DNA of 64,000 nt from Rhodococcus sp. 14-2470-1b (GCF_002259415.1 NZ_NPFY01000016.1:186001-250000), one strand, 5' to 3'; shown: positions 1 to 9,237, numbered from the stretch's first letter. Notes: generated from the sequence alone by a model not told the origin. Translations and numbers: made by a program.

Positions 1-127
1 CGCCACCGGAGCCATGATCACCGGAACCGTGCTCGACGAGCTCGAGCGTCGCGGCGGCCGGTACGCACTCATCACCCTGTGCATCGGCGGCGGCATGGGC
101 GTTGCCACCATCATCGAGCGAGTCTGA
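1..127 (+). CDS. fadA: acetyl-CoA acyltransferase (thiolase), 3' end only
   Basis: Only the last 41 codons are in the window, read from base 2 to the TGA at 125-127. The C-terminal motif CIGGGMG (bases 80-100) is the conserved thiolase C-terminal active-site loop, whose Cys acts as the proton donor/acceptor in thiolytic cleavage of 3-ketoacyl-CoA. The next gene is a FadB-type hydratase/dehydrogenase 10 bases downstream, the standard fadA-fadB arrangement in which thiolase and multifunctional enzyme form one beta-oxidation complex. The family is clear from the motif and the neighbour; chain-length specificity cannot be judged from this fragment. Confidence 0.9.
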   Translation, partial: ATGAMITGTVLDELERRGGRYALITLCIGGGMGVATIIERV

Positions 128-137
128 GGAACACACC

Positions 138-2288
138 ATGAGCGAAAACATGATCACCTGGGACCAGGATTCCGACGGCATCGTCGTGCTCACGATGGAC
201 GACCCCAACCAGGGCGCCAACACGATGAACCAGCTGTACAAGGACTCGATGGGCGCAACCGTCGACCGGCTGGAGAAGGAACTCGACTCCATCACCGGCG
301 TCGTGATCACCTCGGCGAAGAAAACGTTCTTCGCCGGTGGTGACCTCAACAGCCTCATCACCGCGAAGCCCGAGGACGCTCAGCGCGTGTTCGACGAGGT
401 GCAGGAAGTCAAAGCTCAGCTGCGACGCCTGGAGAAGCTCGGCAAGCCCGTCGTCTCCGCGATCAACGGCGCTGCGTTGGGTGGTGGCCTCGAGATCACG
501 CTCGCGACGCACCACCGCATCGTGGCCAACGTGTCGGGCGTGCAGCTCGGTCTGCCCGAGGTCTCCCTCGGCCTCCTGCCCGGTGGTGGCGGCGTCACGC
601 GCATCACGCGCCTGCTCGGCATCCAGAACGGATTCATGACCGTCCTTGCCCAGGGCACCCGGTTCCGTCCGGAGAAGGCGCTGGAAATCGGTCTCGTGCA
701 CGAGCTCGTCGACAGCATCGACGCTCTTGTGCCCGCGGCGAAAGCATGGATCAAGGCCAACCCGGAGGGTGGCGTCGCACCGTGGGACGTCAAGGGCTAC
801 AAGATTCCCGGTGGCACGCCGTCGAATCCGAAGCTCGCCCAGATCTTGCCCGCGTTCCCGTCGAATCTGCGTAAGCAGATCAAGGGTGCTCCGATGCCGG
901 CTCCGCGCGCGATCCTCTCGGCCGCGGTCGAGGGAGCTCAAGTCGACTTCGACAATGCGTCGACCATCGAGTCCCGGTACTTCACCGAGCTCGTCACCGG
1001 CTCGGTGTCGAAGAACATGATTCAGGCGTTCTTCTTCGACCTGCAGGCGATCAATGCAGGCAAGTCTCGTCCGGACGGTATCGAGAAGACGACCTTCACC
1101 AAGGTCGCAGTCCTCGGTGCAGGCATGATGGGCGCCGGTATCGCCTACGTGTGTGCCAAAGCGGGCATCGACGTCGTCCTCAAGGACGTCGCCCTCGAGT
1201 CCGCGGAGAAGGGCAAGGCGTACTCCGAGGCCATCGAGGCGAAGGCGCTCTCGCGCGGCAAGACCACGCAGGAGAAGTCCGACGCACTGCTCGCGCGAAT
1301 CCATCCGACCGCCGATGCCAAGGACGTCGAAGGCGCCGACCTCGTCATCGAGGCGGTCTTCGAATCCGAGGAGCTCAAGCAGAAGGTGTTCCAGGAGATC
1401 GAGGACCTCGTCGACCCGTCGGCGTTGCTCGGTTCCAACACCTCGACGCTGCCGATCACGAGCCTCGCTCAGGGTGTGAAGCGTCAGGAAGACTTCATCG
1501 GAATCCACTTCTTCTCACCCGTCGACAAGATGCCGCTGGTGGAAATCATCCGCGGCGAGAAGACATCGGACGCTGCACTGGCGAAGGCCTTCGACCTGGT
1601 ACAGGTCATCAAGAAGACCCCGATCGTCGTCAACGACAGCCGTGGGTTCTTCACCTCGCGCGTCATCGGCACCTTCATCAACGAGGCCATCGCGATGCTC
1701 GGTGAGGGCGTGGAGCCGTCGACCATCGAGCAGGCAGGCCTGCAGGCCGGCTACCCGGCGGCGCCGCTGCAGCTGTCCGATGAGCTGACGCTCAACCTGA
1801 TGCAGAAGATCCGCAAGGAGACCTACGACGCCATCAAGGCTGCAGGCGGTACTCCTCCGGAGGATCCGGCCGGCGCAGTCATCGACAAGATGGTCGACGA
1901 GTTCGAGCGTCCCTCCAAGGCGAAGGGCGCTGGCTTCTACGAGTACGCCGACGGCAAGCGCGCCGGCCTGTGGTCTGGCCTGCGTGACGCGTTCAAGTCA
2001 GGTACCGCGGACATTCCGTTCGAGGACTTGAAGGAGCGCATGCTGTTCATCGAGGCCATCGAGACGCAGAAGTGCTTCGACGAGGGTGTCCTGAACACCA
2101 CCGCCGACGCCAACATCGGCTCGATCTTCGGCATCGGCTACCCGGCTTGGACCGGTGGTGTGCACCAGTACATCGTCGGCTACGAGGCTGCGGACGGTTC
2201 CCTCGGTCAGGCTGCGTTCGTCAAGCGTGCCGACGAGCTGGCCGCGAAGTACGGCGAGCGGTTCACCGCGCCGGACTCGCTCCGTTAG
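138..2288 (+). CDS. fadB: FadB: enoyl-CoA hydratase / 3-hydroxyacyl-CoA dehydrogenase
   Basis: 716-residue multifunctional beta-oxidation enzyme that hydrates trans-2-enoyl-CoA and then oxidises the L-3-hydroxyacyl-CoA with NAD+. Residues about 1-190 form a crotonase domain with the oxyanion-hole stretch GAALGGGLE and the catalytic glutamates expected near residues 119 and 141 ([13 protein letters not shown]). From about residue 320 a Rossmann fold begins with GAGMMGAG, followed by two C-terminal hydroxyacyl-CoA dehydrogenase helical domains. Length matches the mycobacterial FadB type. I chose the ATG at 138 rather than the one at 102 because GAGGA lies just upstream and 102 falls inside fadA. 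It is probably cotranscribed with fadA. Both its stop and that of the convergent GntR gene abut a 19-bp palindrome. Confidence 0.95.
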   Translation: MSENMITWDQDSDGIVVLTMDDPNQGANTMNQLYKDSMGATVDRLEKELDSITGVVITSAKKTFFAGGDLNSLITAKPEDAQRVFDEVQEVKAQLRRLEKLGKPVVSAINGAALGGGLEITLATHHRIVANVSGVQLGLPEVSLGLLPGGGGVTRITRLLGIQNGFMTVLAQGTRFRPEKALEIGLVHELVDSIDALVPAAKAWIKANPEGGVAPWDVKGYKIPGGTPSNPKLAQILPAFPSNLRKQIKGAPMPAPRAILSAAVEGAQVDFDNASTIESRYFTELVTGSVSKNMIQAFFFDLQAINAGKSRPDGIEKTTFTKVAVLGAGMMGAGIAYVCAKAGIDVVLKDVALESAEKGKAYSEAIEAKALSRGKTTQEKSDALLARIHPTADAKDVEGADLVIEAVFESEELKQKVFQEIEDLVDPSALLGSNTSTLPITSLAQGVKRQEDFIGIHFFSPVDKMPLVEIIRGEKTSDAALAKAFDLVQVIKKTPIVVNDSRGFFTSRVIGTFINEAIAMLGEGVEPSTIEQAGLQAGYPAAPLQLSDELTLNLMQKIRKETYDAIKAAGGTPPEDPAGAVIDKMVDEFERPSKAKGAGFYEYADGKRAGLWSGLRDAFKSGTADIPFEDLKERMLFIEAIETQKCFDEGVLNTTADANIGSIFGIGYPAWTGGVHQYIVGYEAADGSLGQAAFVKRADELAAKYGERFTAPDSLR

Positions 2289-2328
2289 GTGAGTGGAAAT
2301 GTGTCCCCTGGGACACATTTCCACTCAC
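2289..2328. terminator. Perfect palindrome, likely bidirectional terminator
   Basis: Two perfect 19-base arms, GTGAGTGGAAATGTGTCCC (2289-2307) and its reverse complement (2310-2328), are separated by 2 bases. It starts immediately after the fadB stop and contains the stop codon of the convergent GntR gene (2325-2327). Placement at a convergent junction suggests termination from both sides, although no clear U-tract is seen. The outer arm sequence recurs at 26041 and in part at 40176, so this is a dispersed family rather than a one-off hairpin. Confidence 0.7.
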
Positions 2329-3005
2329 AGGGCGCGGTACGCGATCAGGCGTTCCGCGCCGTCGGTGAACTGTCGGCGCATCAGCGTGCAGGCTGCATCC
2401 ACGTCGCCCGCACGGAGAGCGTCGATCAACTGTTCGTGATTACGCACCGCCGCTCGCCCCCATTCCGGATCCGACGCGTACAGCCGGGTGGGGGTGTAGC
2501 GGGTGGCGTTGTTGAGAAACCACGCCAGCTTGGTTGCACCGGTGAGGCGATTGAGCACCCGGTGGAACTCGAACTCGGCGATCTCGACTTCCTCGGCCTG
2601 GTTCTTCTCCACTGCAGAGGCGAGTGACGCGTTGAACTTCTCCAGCTCCGCGAGGACGTCCTCGTCGATCTTCGGCGCTGCTCGGCGAACCAATTCGACT
2701 GCGATCTGTCCCTGTAGCCAGAAGATGTCGACGATGTCCTCGGGCGTCAACGGGGACACGACGTAGCCGCGGTGCGGCACCAGTTCGACCATTCCTTCGC
2801 CCCGCAACGTGAGCAGTGCTTCGCGGACCGGGGTGACACTGACGCCGAGTTCGGCAGCCGTCTCGTCGAGTCGGATGAAGTCACCCGGACGGACCGCCCC
2901 GGACATGACGATGTGCCGCACATGGTTGGCGACGTCCTCGGACAATTGTGGACGCCGACGCAATGCGGGGGCACCGTCCGTTGGTGATCGACGCTGCTGG
3001 GCCAT
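2325..3005 (-). CDS. GntR-family (FCD) transcriptional regulator
   Basis: 226-residue regulator. The N-terminal winged helix-turn-helix (about residues 20-88) contains LGVSVTPVREALLTLRGEG, the GntR recognition signature, and the C-terminal part is an all-helical FCD ligand domain with WLQGQI and the EFHRVLNRLTG stretch usual for acyl-CoA or organic-acid sensing members. It converges on fadA-fadB and may control lipid degradation, but no operator could be assigned. It is very similar along its whole length to the second GntR at 23666-24322, indicating paralogy. A five-copy repeat array lies 19 bases upstream of its start, between it and the codirectional antiporter genes, so it has little ordinary promoter space unless it is cotranscribed with them. 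Confidence 0.9.
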   Translation of the reverse strand: MAQQRRSPTDGAPALRRRPQLSEDVANHVRHIVMSGAVRPGDFIRLDETAAELGVSVTPVREALLTLRGEGMVELVPHRGYVVSPLTPEDIVDIFWLQGQIAVELVRRAAPKIDEDVLAELEKFNASLASAVEKNQAEEVEIAEFEFHRVLNRLTGATKLAWFLNNATRYTPTRLYASDPEWGRAAVRNHEQLIDALRAGDVDAACTLMRRQFTDGAERLIAYRAL

Positions 3006-3023
3006 TCGGTCAGCTTAGGCGGC

Positions 3024-3184
3024 GCAGGAGTGGAGCCTGCGGAATGACTCTTTTCAGGCAGGAGTGGAGCCTGCGGAATGACTTGATAGAAGCAGGAGTG
3101 GAGCCTGCGGAATGACTCTTTTCAGGCAGGAGTGGAGCCTGCGGAATGACTCAGTGGGGGCAGGAGTGGAGCCTGCGGAATGAA
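3024..3184. repeat. Tandem repeat array A, five units at 34-base period
   Basis: Five near-identical 25-base units begin at 3024, 3058, 3092, 3126 and 3160, exactly 34 bases apart. Each reads GCAGGAGTGGAGCCTGC then GGAATGAC (the last base is A in unit 5). Each unit can fold as a GCAGG/CCTGC hairpin with a 7-base loop. The 9-base spacers are TCTTTTCAG, TTGATAGAA, TCTTTTCAG and TCAGTGGGG, two being identical. The array lies between the antiporter stop (3190) and the GntR start (3005), both on the minus strand. Function is unknown; possibilities are a transcription terminator, an RNA-processing element or a REP-like element that expanded by slippage. Confidence 0.95.
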
Positions 3185-3189
3185 TGTTG

Positions 3190-4347
3190 TCAGTCTGCGC
3201 GGACTGCGGGTGGGACGGCGATGACCCGTGCTGCGACCGGGCCCAGAACGGCCATGAGCAGCACGTACGCGGTGGCGAGGGCGGCTAATTCTTTGTCGAC
3301 GGCTCCGGCTGCCACGGCGAGGCCGGCGATCACGATGGAGAATTCCCCGCGTGCGACCAGTGCGGCGCCTGCGCGAAGCTGCCCGGGTCTGCCGATGCCC
3401 TGACGACCGGCGGCCCATGCCCCGGTCATCACTTTGGTGATGGTGGTGACGATGGCCAGGACGATTGCCCAGCCGAGTACCGGTGGCACCGTCGCGGGGT
3501 CGGTCTGTAGTCCGAAGACGACGAAGAACATAGCCGCGAACAGGTCGCGGAGGGGTTCGAGTACGCGGGTGGCGTTGTCGGCCGTGGAGCCGGAGATCGC
3601 GATTCCCAGGAGGAAGGCGCCGACGGCGGCGGAGACCTGCAGTTCGGACGCGATGCCGGCCACCAATAAGGCGGCGCCGAGGACGTTGAGCAGTACGACC
3701 TCACGGTTCGCGCTGTCGACCAGCGCCGAGACGAACTTGCCGTACCGAAGCGCAACCACCAGGACGACCGTCACGACCAACAGCGAGATACCGACTGCTT
3801 CCATGCCGCCGAGAAAACTGACACCGCTCAGCACGGTGGTCAGGATCGGGAGATAGATGGCCATGGCCAGGTCTTCGAACACGAGGATCGACAGCACGAC
3901 GGGCGTCTCGCGGTTTCCGAGCCGTCCCAGGTCGGTGAGGACTTTCGCGACGATTCCCGACGACGAGATGTAGGTGACCCCGCCGAGGACGAGTGCGCCG
4001 ACGCCACCCCAGCCGAGCACGAGTGCCAGTATTGCGCCCGGTGTGAAGTTGAGGACGATGTCGACGATTCCCGCGAGCGAGGAGCGGCGAAGTCCGGTGA
4101 CGAGTTCGGCTGCGGTGTATTCGAGCCCTAACAGTAGGAGGAGAAGAATGACGCCGATTTCGCTGGCGAGTTCGCTGAACTCGTCGATTCCGCCGAGGGT
4201 GACGAATCCGCCGTTCCCGAAGGCCAGGCCGCCGAGTAGGTAGAACGGGATGGGCGACACGCCGATCTTGCCGGCGAGACGAGCAAGAAGTCCGAGTGTG
4301 AAGAAGACCGCGCCGAGTTCGATCAGAGCGAGCGCGCTCTCGGCCAT
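3190..4347 (-). CDS. Cation/proton antiporter membrane subunit (CPA2, KhtU-like)
   Basis: 385-residue integral membrane protein with about 11-12 hydrophobic helices from the very N-terminus (ALIELGAVFFTLGLLARLAG). It resembles the CPA2/Kef family that exchanges K+ or Na+ for protons; the segment GVILLLLLLGLEYT and the later VFEDLAMAIYLPIL (an acidic pair in mid-membrane) match the family ion-binding region. There is no C-terminal RCK domain on this chain. That role is taken by the separate TrkA-C protein encoded 4 bases upstream, the arrangement of KhtTU, in which the soluble subunit gates the channel. Cytoplasmic membrane location is certain; K+ versus Na+ selectivity is inferred only from the partner. 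Confidence 0.88.
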   Translation of the reverse strand: MAESALALIELGAVFFTLGLLARLAGKIGVSPIPFYLLGGLAFGNGGFVTLGGIDEFSELASEIGVILLLLLLGLEYTAAELVTGLRRSSLAGIVDIVLNFTPGAILALVLGWGGVGALVLGGVTYISSSGIVAKVLTDLGRLGNRETPVVLSILVFEDLAMAIYLPILTTVLSGVSFLGGMEAVGISLLVVTVVLVVALRYGKFVSALVDSANREVVLLNVLGAALLVAGIASELQVSAAVGAFLLGIAISGSTADNATRVLEPLRDLFAAMFFVVFGLQTDPATVPPVLGWAIVLAIVTTITKVMTGAWAAGRQGIGRPGQLRAGAALVARGEFSIVIAGLAVAAGAVDKELAALATAYVLLMAVLGPVAARVIAVPPAVRAD

Positions 4348-4351
4348 GTCG

Positions 4352-4831
4352 CTATCGGCCGAGCAGCTTGGTTGCGGCGTCGAGGCCGTCGGCGGTTCCT
4401 ACGGCGACCAGAAGGTCGCCCGCGACGAGCGTGAAATCGGGAGTGGGCGACGGCTGGACCTGCCCTGCGCGCATGACGGCGACGATGGACACCCCGGTCT
4501 TGGTGCGCATGGTGGTGTCGCCGAGAGTGCGGCCGTCGAATCGCGAGCCCAGTTTGATGGGCAGTTGGCGTGTGTTGATGCCGGGAAGGTCGCGATGCTC
4601 TTCCCCGAGCTGAGCAATGAGTTGCGGCGTGCCGAGCAGATTGCCCAGCGCCGCCGCTTCCTCATTGCTCAAGGTGATGGACGCCTGTGTTGCGTCGGGG
4701 TCATCCTTGCGCGAAACGATCAACTCGTTCGCCCCGTCCTTGCGGGTGATGACACCGATGCGGCGCCCGGATGCGAGGGCGAAATCCTTCCGCACCCCGA
4801 TCCCGGGCAGCAGGGTCACTTCGACGTTCAT
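4352..4831 (-). CDS. TrkA-C domain regulatory subunit of the antiporter (KhtT-like)
   Basis: 159-residue soluble protein. Residues about 1-70 form a small N-terminal domain, and residues about 75-155 match a TrkA-C (RCK C-terminal) domain, including LPIKLGSRFDGRTLGD and the closing LVAGDLLVAVGTADGLD. This layout is that of KhtT, the cytosolic subunit that controls the KhtU K+/H+ antiporter in response to nucleotide and pH. It is the first gene of a two-gene minus-strand operon, with 4 bases to the membrane subunit. No transmembrane helix is seen. Confidence in family and partnership is high; the ligand is not shown by the sequence. Confidence 0.88.
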   Translation of the reverse strand: MNVEVTLLPGIGVRKDFALASGRRIGVITRKDGANELIVSRKDDPDATQASITLSNEEAAALGNLLGTPQLIAQLGEEHRDLPGINTRQLPIKLGSRFDGRTLGDTTMRTKTGVSIVAVMRAGQVQPSPTPDFTLVAGDLLVAVGTADGLDAATKLLGR

Positions 4832-4899
4832 GGGGAAATGCTATCCCCGCACGAACGAGATGTGTCCTCGAAGACCCTGCAGGCCGATCGAGCGTCGTA

Positions 4900-5214
4900 T
4901 CAGGACGCGACAGCCGCCAGAAGTGCCTCGCGCTGGTTTGCGCCGAGTCCACCGATACGGCGGGTGTCTGCGATGGACAGCTGCTCGAGCAGCTGAGCGG
5001 CGCGCACCGAGCCGACGCCCGGAAGTGCCTTGATCAGTGCGGACACCTTGGTCTTCTTCACGATCTCGTCGTTCTCGGCCTTCGCGAGAACGTCAGCGAC
5101 GCTGAGCTCGCCGGACTTGACGGCGGCCAGCAGCTTCGACCGGGCGGTGCGTGCCTCGGCAGCCTTGGCCAGAGCCGCGGTGCGCTGTTCCGGAGTCAAT
5201 ACTGGTAAAGCCAT
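4900..5214 (-). CDS. mihF: Integration host factor, actinobacterial type (mIHF)
   Basis: 104-residue nucleoid-associated DNA-binding protein of the actinobacterial mIHF family. It is an N-terminal helical segment (LTPEQRTAALAKAAEARTAR) followed by an H2TH/helix-hairpin-helix module ending in LPGVGSVRAAQLLEQL, which contacts duplex DNA. The ATG at 5214 is preceded by AGGAGAACAGGCC on the coding strand, a good ribosome-binding site, and gives the normal family length; longer upstream readings are not coding-like. The 234 bases between it and the next gene (5215-5448) hold its promoter region and no other gene that I can see. Essential in mycobacteria; used in phage integration and chromosome architecture. 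Confidence 0.95.
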   Translation of the reverse strand: MALPVLTPEQRTAALAKAAEARTARSKLLAAVKSGELSVADVLAKAENDEIVKKTKVSALIKALPGVGSVRAAQLLEQLSIADTRRIGGLGANQREALLAAVAS

Positions 5215-5448
5215 GGCCTGTTCTCCTCGATTGTGGTGACCCGTCGCTTTGGTGACATGGTCTTCGACCCTCTTGCATCGTGCCTGGTGGCTCCGACAAT
5301 CTATCGAACCAACACGCGTGTGATTCGACGAGAGCCACCGTTCCTTCCCAGCCAGGCTACGTCCTTTGCGTTTCGGGGTGTGCCCCGACCAGCAGTTAGG
5401 TCCGACCCGAGGGCCTGCGATCATGCGGCGAGGGCCCGTCGGCGGCTA

Positions 5449-5919
5449 TCAGCGAGGCTCGGCCGATGCGAGCAACCACCGGTCTCCGTTTCGCTCGAGT
5501 TCGATGATCATGCGTGACGAATCGGTGCGGCCGTCGGGTGCCGCGAGGTTCCGTACTTGCTGATCGAGGAACACTGCGACGGTGGCTCGATCGTCGCTCA
5601 GTTCGACGATTCCTGCGGCGACGACGTGCCCGGTCGCGGTGCCCTGTCCGGTCGTCAGGAGGTCCTGCAGTTTCGTGGACACGTCGCGGTAGGTGCCGGC
5701 GAATTCGTCGGTCGACGCAGCGGTCACTCGGTCGAGGTTCGCACCCGGATCGTTGAAGTCGTACGTGGCGAGTTCCTCGGTGTACTGCGTCGCCGACGCC
5801 AGTGCGGCGGACCGGAGGTCGTTCTGCTCTCGGTCGTCGAGGTGGAGGTATCCGAGGACGGCCACACCCATTGTGAGAGCGGCGATCACGAGTGCGACGG
5901 CGCGGGTTCGGAGCGTCAT
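5449..5919 (-). CDS. Mce-associated membrane protein (Mas)
   Basis: 156-residue protein with one N-terminal membrane segment (TRAVALVIAALTMGVAVLGYL) followed by an extracytoplasmic domain that resembles Mce-associated proteins: a helical region around SATQYTEELATYDF and a beta-rich NTF2-like end with VAVFLDQQVRN and ERNGDRWLLASAEPR. These proteins close most mce operons and help stability or assembly of the lipid importer. The ATG at 5919 overlaps the mceF stop by four bases, so it is translationally linked. Only one such gene is present here, whereas several mycobacterial mce operons carry two or more. Confidence 0.88.
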   Translation of the reverse strand: MTLRTRAVALVIAALTMGVAVLGYLHLDDREQNDLRSAALASATQYTEELATYDFNDPGANLDRVTAASTDEFAGTYRDVSTKLQDLLTTGQGTATGHVVAAGIVELSDDRATVAVFLDQQVRNLAAPDGRTDSSRMIIELERNGDRWLLASAEPR

Positions 5920-7121
5920 TTCCGTACTCCTTCCAGGAGTTGCTTCCAGTAGTTCAGTGCCTCCACGCCGGTGGGGACGAGGAGGGGATCCTCGGCGATC
6001 GGGGGCCCGGTGACGCTGCCGGGGACAGTCGACCCGGACAGTCCGAGGTCGTTCGGTCTCGGCGCGTTCTGGGCGCCGCGCTGCTCGAGGTCGTCGCCGG
6101 GTGGGCAGTAGAGGTTCAGGTTCGGATCGCGCGGTGAGGTGTCGCCGACGGCGCGGCGCGGTGTGTCGTACCAACAGACCGGGCCTTGGGTGCCGACGAG
6201 AGTGAAATCGCCGCGGTCGCCGTGCACGATGGACGTCAGCTTTCCGAGTGTCTCGGGCATCGCGATCAGCAGTGCGTCCAACGCGGGTGTGCGGTCACCG
6301 AGTACGCCGGTGACGGTGACGAGGTTGGTCATCAAAGCTCCGACTGTCCCGCGCGTGTCGTCGAGCAGTTGTCGGGTTCGTCCCAGTGCGTCCGGTGATC
6401 GATCGAGCAGGTAGATCAACGTCGGTTCCTGCGCGAGTAGCTGCTGGGTGACGTCGGCGGCGGCGCGCGCAGCTCCCGGCAGCGCGTCCGAGCGGGATGC
6501 GAGCGCGTCCAGCATCGGTAGCGAATGGTCGACGATGTTCGCCAGCGCCGGGGCGTGTTCGTCGAGCATCCGGCTGAGTGTGTCGGCGTCGTCGAGCAGT
6601 TGCTGGAGTTGGGTGCCGGTGCCGCCCACGGCGGTGCCGAACGTCTCGCCGATCGTGGTGACCGAGGCCGGATCGATGGATTCGGCGAGGGCCGCCATTC
6701 GCGTCAGCAACTCGTCGAGCTGCACCGGCGCGAGTTCGGGCGGAACGTCCAGGCTGTCGCCGTCGGCGAGGTACGGGCCTTGTCCGGTAATCGGCGAGAT
6801 GTCCAGGGTTTGGATTCCGAGGGCGCTGTTGCTGGTCACGGATGCGACGGATCCGACGGGAACGCGGGTGTCCGGGTCGAGGGCGAGCCTCACCTCGGCG
6901 CCGCTGACGGTGACCGATATGTCGGTGACGGATCCGACCGCGACACCCCGGTACGTCACACCGGTACCGACTCCGATGTTCGACGCGTCGGCCATGGTTG
7001 CGTGTACGTCGATCGAACCGCGCGGCGATTGTGACCCGAGCGCATAGGTGCTGCCGACGACGAGTGCGACGACGGCGGTGACGGCGAACAACACCAGCTG
7101 TATGCGGACCGGCCTGTTCAT
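5916..7121 (-). CDS. mceF: MceF, substrate-binding subunit of Mce lipid importer
   Basis: 401 residues: one N-terminal membrane anchor (IQLVLFAVTAVVALVVGSTYAL), an MlaD/Mce domain at about residues 35-115 (GTGVTYRGVAVGSVTDI is the usual Mce beta-barrel core), then a long helical region that in MceA-F hexamers builds the periplasmic tunnel. The C-terminal part is proline/charge rich and contains the Cys pair PVCWYDT and NLYCPPGDD, typical of actinobacterial MceF. It is the last of six mce genes, overlapping both neighbours by four bases. Assigned as F by order and by the Cys-containing tail. Confidence 0.92.
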   Translation of the reverse strand: MNRPVRIQLVLFAVTAVVALVVGSTYALGSQSPRGSIDVHATMADASNIGVGTGVTYRGVAVGSVTDISVTVSGAEVRLALDPDTRVPVGSVASVTSNSALGIQTLDISPITGQGPYLADGDSLDVPPELAPVQLDELLTRMAALAESIDPASVTTIGETFGTAVGGTGTQLQQLLDDADTLSRMLDEHAPALANIVDHSLPMLDALASRSDALPGAARAAADVTQQLLAQEPTLIYLLDRSPDALGRTRQLLDDTRGTVGALMTNLVTVTGVLGDRTPALDALLIAMPETLGKLTSIVHGDRGDFTLVGTQGPVCWYDTPRRAVGDTSPRDPNLNLYCPPGDDLEQRGAQNAPRPNDLGLSGSTVPGSVTGPPIAEDPLLVPTGVEALNYWKQLLEGVRK

Positions 7122-8155
7122 CTCGGTGCCTCCGGGACGAGAAGAGGCTGGAGCGTTCCGGGGACGTCCTCGAGGCGACCCCCGGTGGTCAGTTCACCGA
7201 CGGTTTCGGGGAGGTCGAGTGCGCCGTCGAAGACGAGGTAGTCGCCGTGGACCGCGCCGTTGAAGCCGGCGATGAACTGGTTCATGTTGGCCAGGGCCGG
7301 AGTGACGGACGAGTTGAAGCTCTGGATCGAGTTCACGATGTGGGCCAGATCGTCGATGCCGTCGGAGAGTTCGGACTGGTTGTCCGCGAACAGCTTCTGT
7401 GCGGAGGCTGCGAGTGACGCGGTGGAGTCGACGAGCGAGGCGATGTGGTCGCGTTGGGAGACGAGGAGCTCCATAGTGGGAGCGGCGACGCTCAGCCCGG
7501 CGTCGATCGCAGCGCGGTTGTCCGCCAGCATCGCAGAGACGGACCCTGCCGCGGCCAGGACACGGTCGAACTCGGCTCGGTGCTCGGCGGCGTTCGCCAG
7601 AATCCGGTCGGCACTGAGGAGGAGCGCACGGACGTCGGGACCCCGGCCGTCGAACGCGGCGTTCAGCTCGGTTCCGATGGTGTGCAGCTGGTCGAGTCCG
7701 CTGCCGTTCAGCACCAGACCCAGCGTGGCGAGCGACGTCTCGAGCTCGGGCCCGATCTCGGTGTTCTCGAGCGTGTCGCCGTCGGCCAGCGTGTCGTTGT
7801 TCGTCGAGGCATCGCCCGGGACCGTCAACTTTACGTAGGGTTCGCCCAGGGCGGAGGCGAGTTCCAGCGAGGCCGTGACGTCGGCCGGTAGCGGAACCGA
7901 CTGGGACAGGCTCAGTCCCACCGATGCGATGACGCCGTCGGTGGACAGGTCGTCGACGCGCCCGACCAGCTGCTGGCCGACGCGGACCTCGGTGCCGAGC
8001 CGAATCCGGTCGGCGCGGGGAAATTGTGCGGTGACGTGGTAGTCGTCGCCGTCCGCGGACCGGCCGACGGGGAGTTGTCCCAGACCGATACCGCAGCCGG
8101 ACAACAGCATGCCGGACAACAACATACAGGCGGACACCAGCGCTGGACGTCTCAT
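7118..8155 (-). CDS. mceE: MceE, lipoprotein subunit of Mce lipid importer
   Basis: 345-residue lipoprotein. The first 22 residues are a signal peptide ending in the lipobox LLSGC, so the mature protein should be acylated on Cys and anchored outside the membrane; this is the hallmark of MceE (LprK-type) subunits. An Mce domain follows (RIRLGTEVRVGQQLVGRVDDL), then a helical tunnel-forming region up to the end. The ATG at 8155 gives the lipobox directly and overlaps the mceD stop (ATGA), so the longer upstream reading to 8269 is rejected. Part of the heterohexameric Mce channel spanning the cell envelope. Confidence 0.94.
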   Translation of the reverse strand: MRRPALVSACMLLSGMLLSGCGIGLGQLPVGRSADGDDYHVTAQFPRADRIRLGTEVRVGQQLVGRVDDLSTDGVIASVGLSLSQSVPLPADVTASLELASALGEPYVKLTVPGDASTNNDTLADGDTLENTEIGPELETSLATLGLVLNGSGLDQLHTIGTELNAAFDGRGPDVRALLLSADRILANAAEHRAEFDRVLAAAGSVSAMLADNRAAIDAGLSVAAPTMELLVSQRDHIASLVDSTASLAASAQKLFADNQSELSDGIDDLAHIVNSIQSFNSSVTPALANMNQFIAGFNGAVHGDYLVFDGALDLPETVGELTTGGRLEDVPGTLQPLLVPEAPR

Positions 8156-9237
8156 CGTGGTCCCCCCAACAGTTGCGGAAGGCCCAGTGGGTCGGGAGTC
8201 TCGAACGGAACGGTGATGGGGTTGGTGATGCCCGCGCCGGTACAGATGGGCAACGCGTATTCGCGACACAAGGGAACCGCGACGGCGAACTGGTCGAGAT
8301 CGGTCGAGATGTTCAACCGGATCCGGGCGCGCTGATCTTCACCGATGGTGTTGCCGATGTTCTGCATCATCAGCGGCAGTACGTCCATGAATTCGGCGAA
8401 CTGTGCTTCGCGTGCCGCGAACCGGCCGGTCAGTGCGCCCGCGTTCTGCAGCACGGCGCGTAGGTCGTCACCTCGGTCTGCGAGTAGTCGGTCCAGATGG
8501 TCGAACATCGACTTCAGCTGGGTGATGGGTTCCCCGATGTCGAGGTCCTGACGCTGTATCTCGTTCCCCAGATCCGCGAGCGAGTCGGTGATCGACTGCA
8601 CCGCGCCCTGACGGGCCGTGACGGCGGTGATCAAGCGGTCGAGGTTCTCGATGAGCGCACCGAGTTGTTCGCTGTTGCCTCCGACGACGGCGGTTGCGCG
8701 CGAGATGTTTCCTATGGCGTCGTTGATCTGTGGCCCGAGACCGGCCGTTCTGTCGGCGAGGACGGACAGAGCGCCCCCGACATCGGCGCCTTCTCCGCCG
8801 GTACCACTGTCGGGTCCGAGCGCTGTGGCGATGGTGTCGAGGCTGTCCTGCAGTTGGTCCCAGTTGATCGGGGAGTGACTGCGTTCGACGCCGATGACCT
8901 CGTCGCCGAGGACGGGTCCGCCGCGGTATGCCGGTCCGAGTTCGACGAAACGGTCGCTGACGACCGACGGGTTCATGACGAATGCCTGCGCGTCCGCGGG
9001 GATGTCGACGTCGCCTGCCACCGTCATGGTCACGCGGACCGAGGTGCCCTGTGGAGAGACGGCATCGACGGTTCCTACCGGGACCCCGAGGACCTGGACC
9101 GGGCTACCGGGGTAGATTCCGTTGATGTAGGCGAAATCCGCTGTGACGGTCGTGTTGTCGTCTGTTTCGTAGAACACGAACCACGCGCTTGCGGTCGCTG
9201 CGACGGTGACGAGCGCGAGAACCGCTCGGGTGTTCAT
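8152..9237 (-). CDS. mceD: MceD, substrate-binding subunit of Mce lipid importer
   Basis: 361 residues with an N-terminal anchor (AVLALVTVAATASAWFVFY), an Mce domain (INGIYPGSPVQVLGVPVGTV, about residues 35-115) and a long helical domain. The start MNTRAV at 9237 overlaps the mceC stop by four bases; a start three codons earlier is possible. The C-terminus keeps a Cys pair (VPLCREYALPICTG) that may form a disulphide outside the membrane. Role and localisation follow the family: one of six different Mce subunits forming a hydrophobic conduit that delivers lipids to the YrbE permease. Confidence 0.92.
   Translation of the reverse strand: MNTRAVLALVTVAATASAWFVFYETDDNTTVTADFAYINGIYPGSPVQVLGVPVGTVDAVSPQGTSVRVTMTVAGDVDIPADAQAFVMNPSVVSDRFVELGPAYRGGPVLGDEVIGVERSHSPINWDQLQDSLDTIATALGPDSGTGGEGADVGGALSVLADRTAGLGPQINDAIGNISRATAVVGGNSEQLGALIENLDRLITAVTARQGAVQSITDSLADLGNEIQRQDLDIGEPITQLKSMFDHLDRLLADRGDDLRAVLQNAGALTGRFAAREAQFAEFMDVLPLMMQNIGNTIGEDQRARIRLNISTDLDQFAVAVPLCREYALPICTGAGITNPITVPFETPDPLGLPQLLGGPR

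Noticed and set aside
111..1508. 465-residue reading frame antisense to fadB
   Set aside because: It mirrors the strong codon bias of fadB in a high-GC genome and has no recognisable domain.
3024..3184. CRISPR array
   Set aside because: Repeats are 25 bases but spacers only 9, and two spacers are identical; no cas gene is present. The same applies to 24334-24523 with 8-base spacers.
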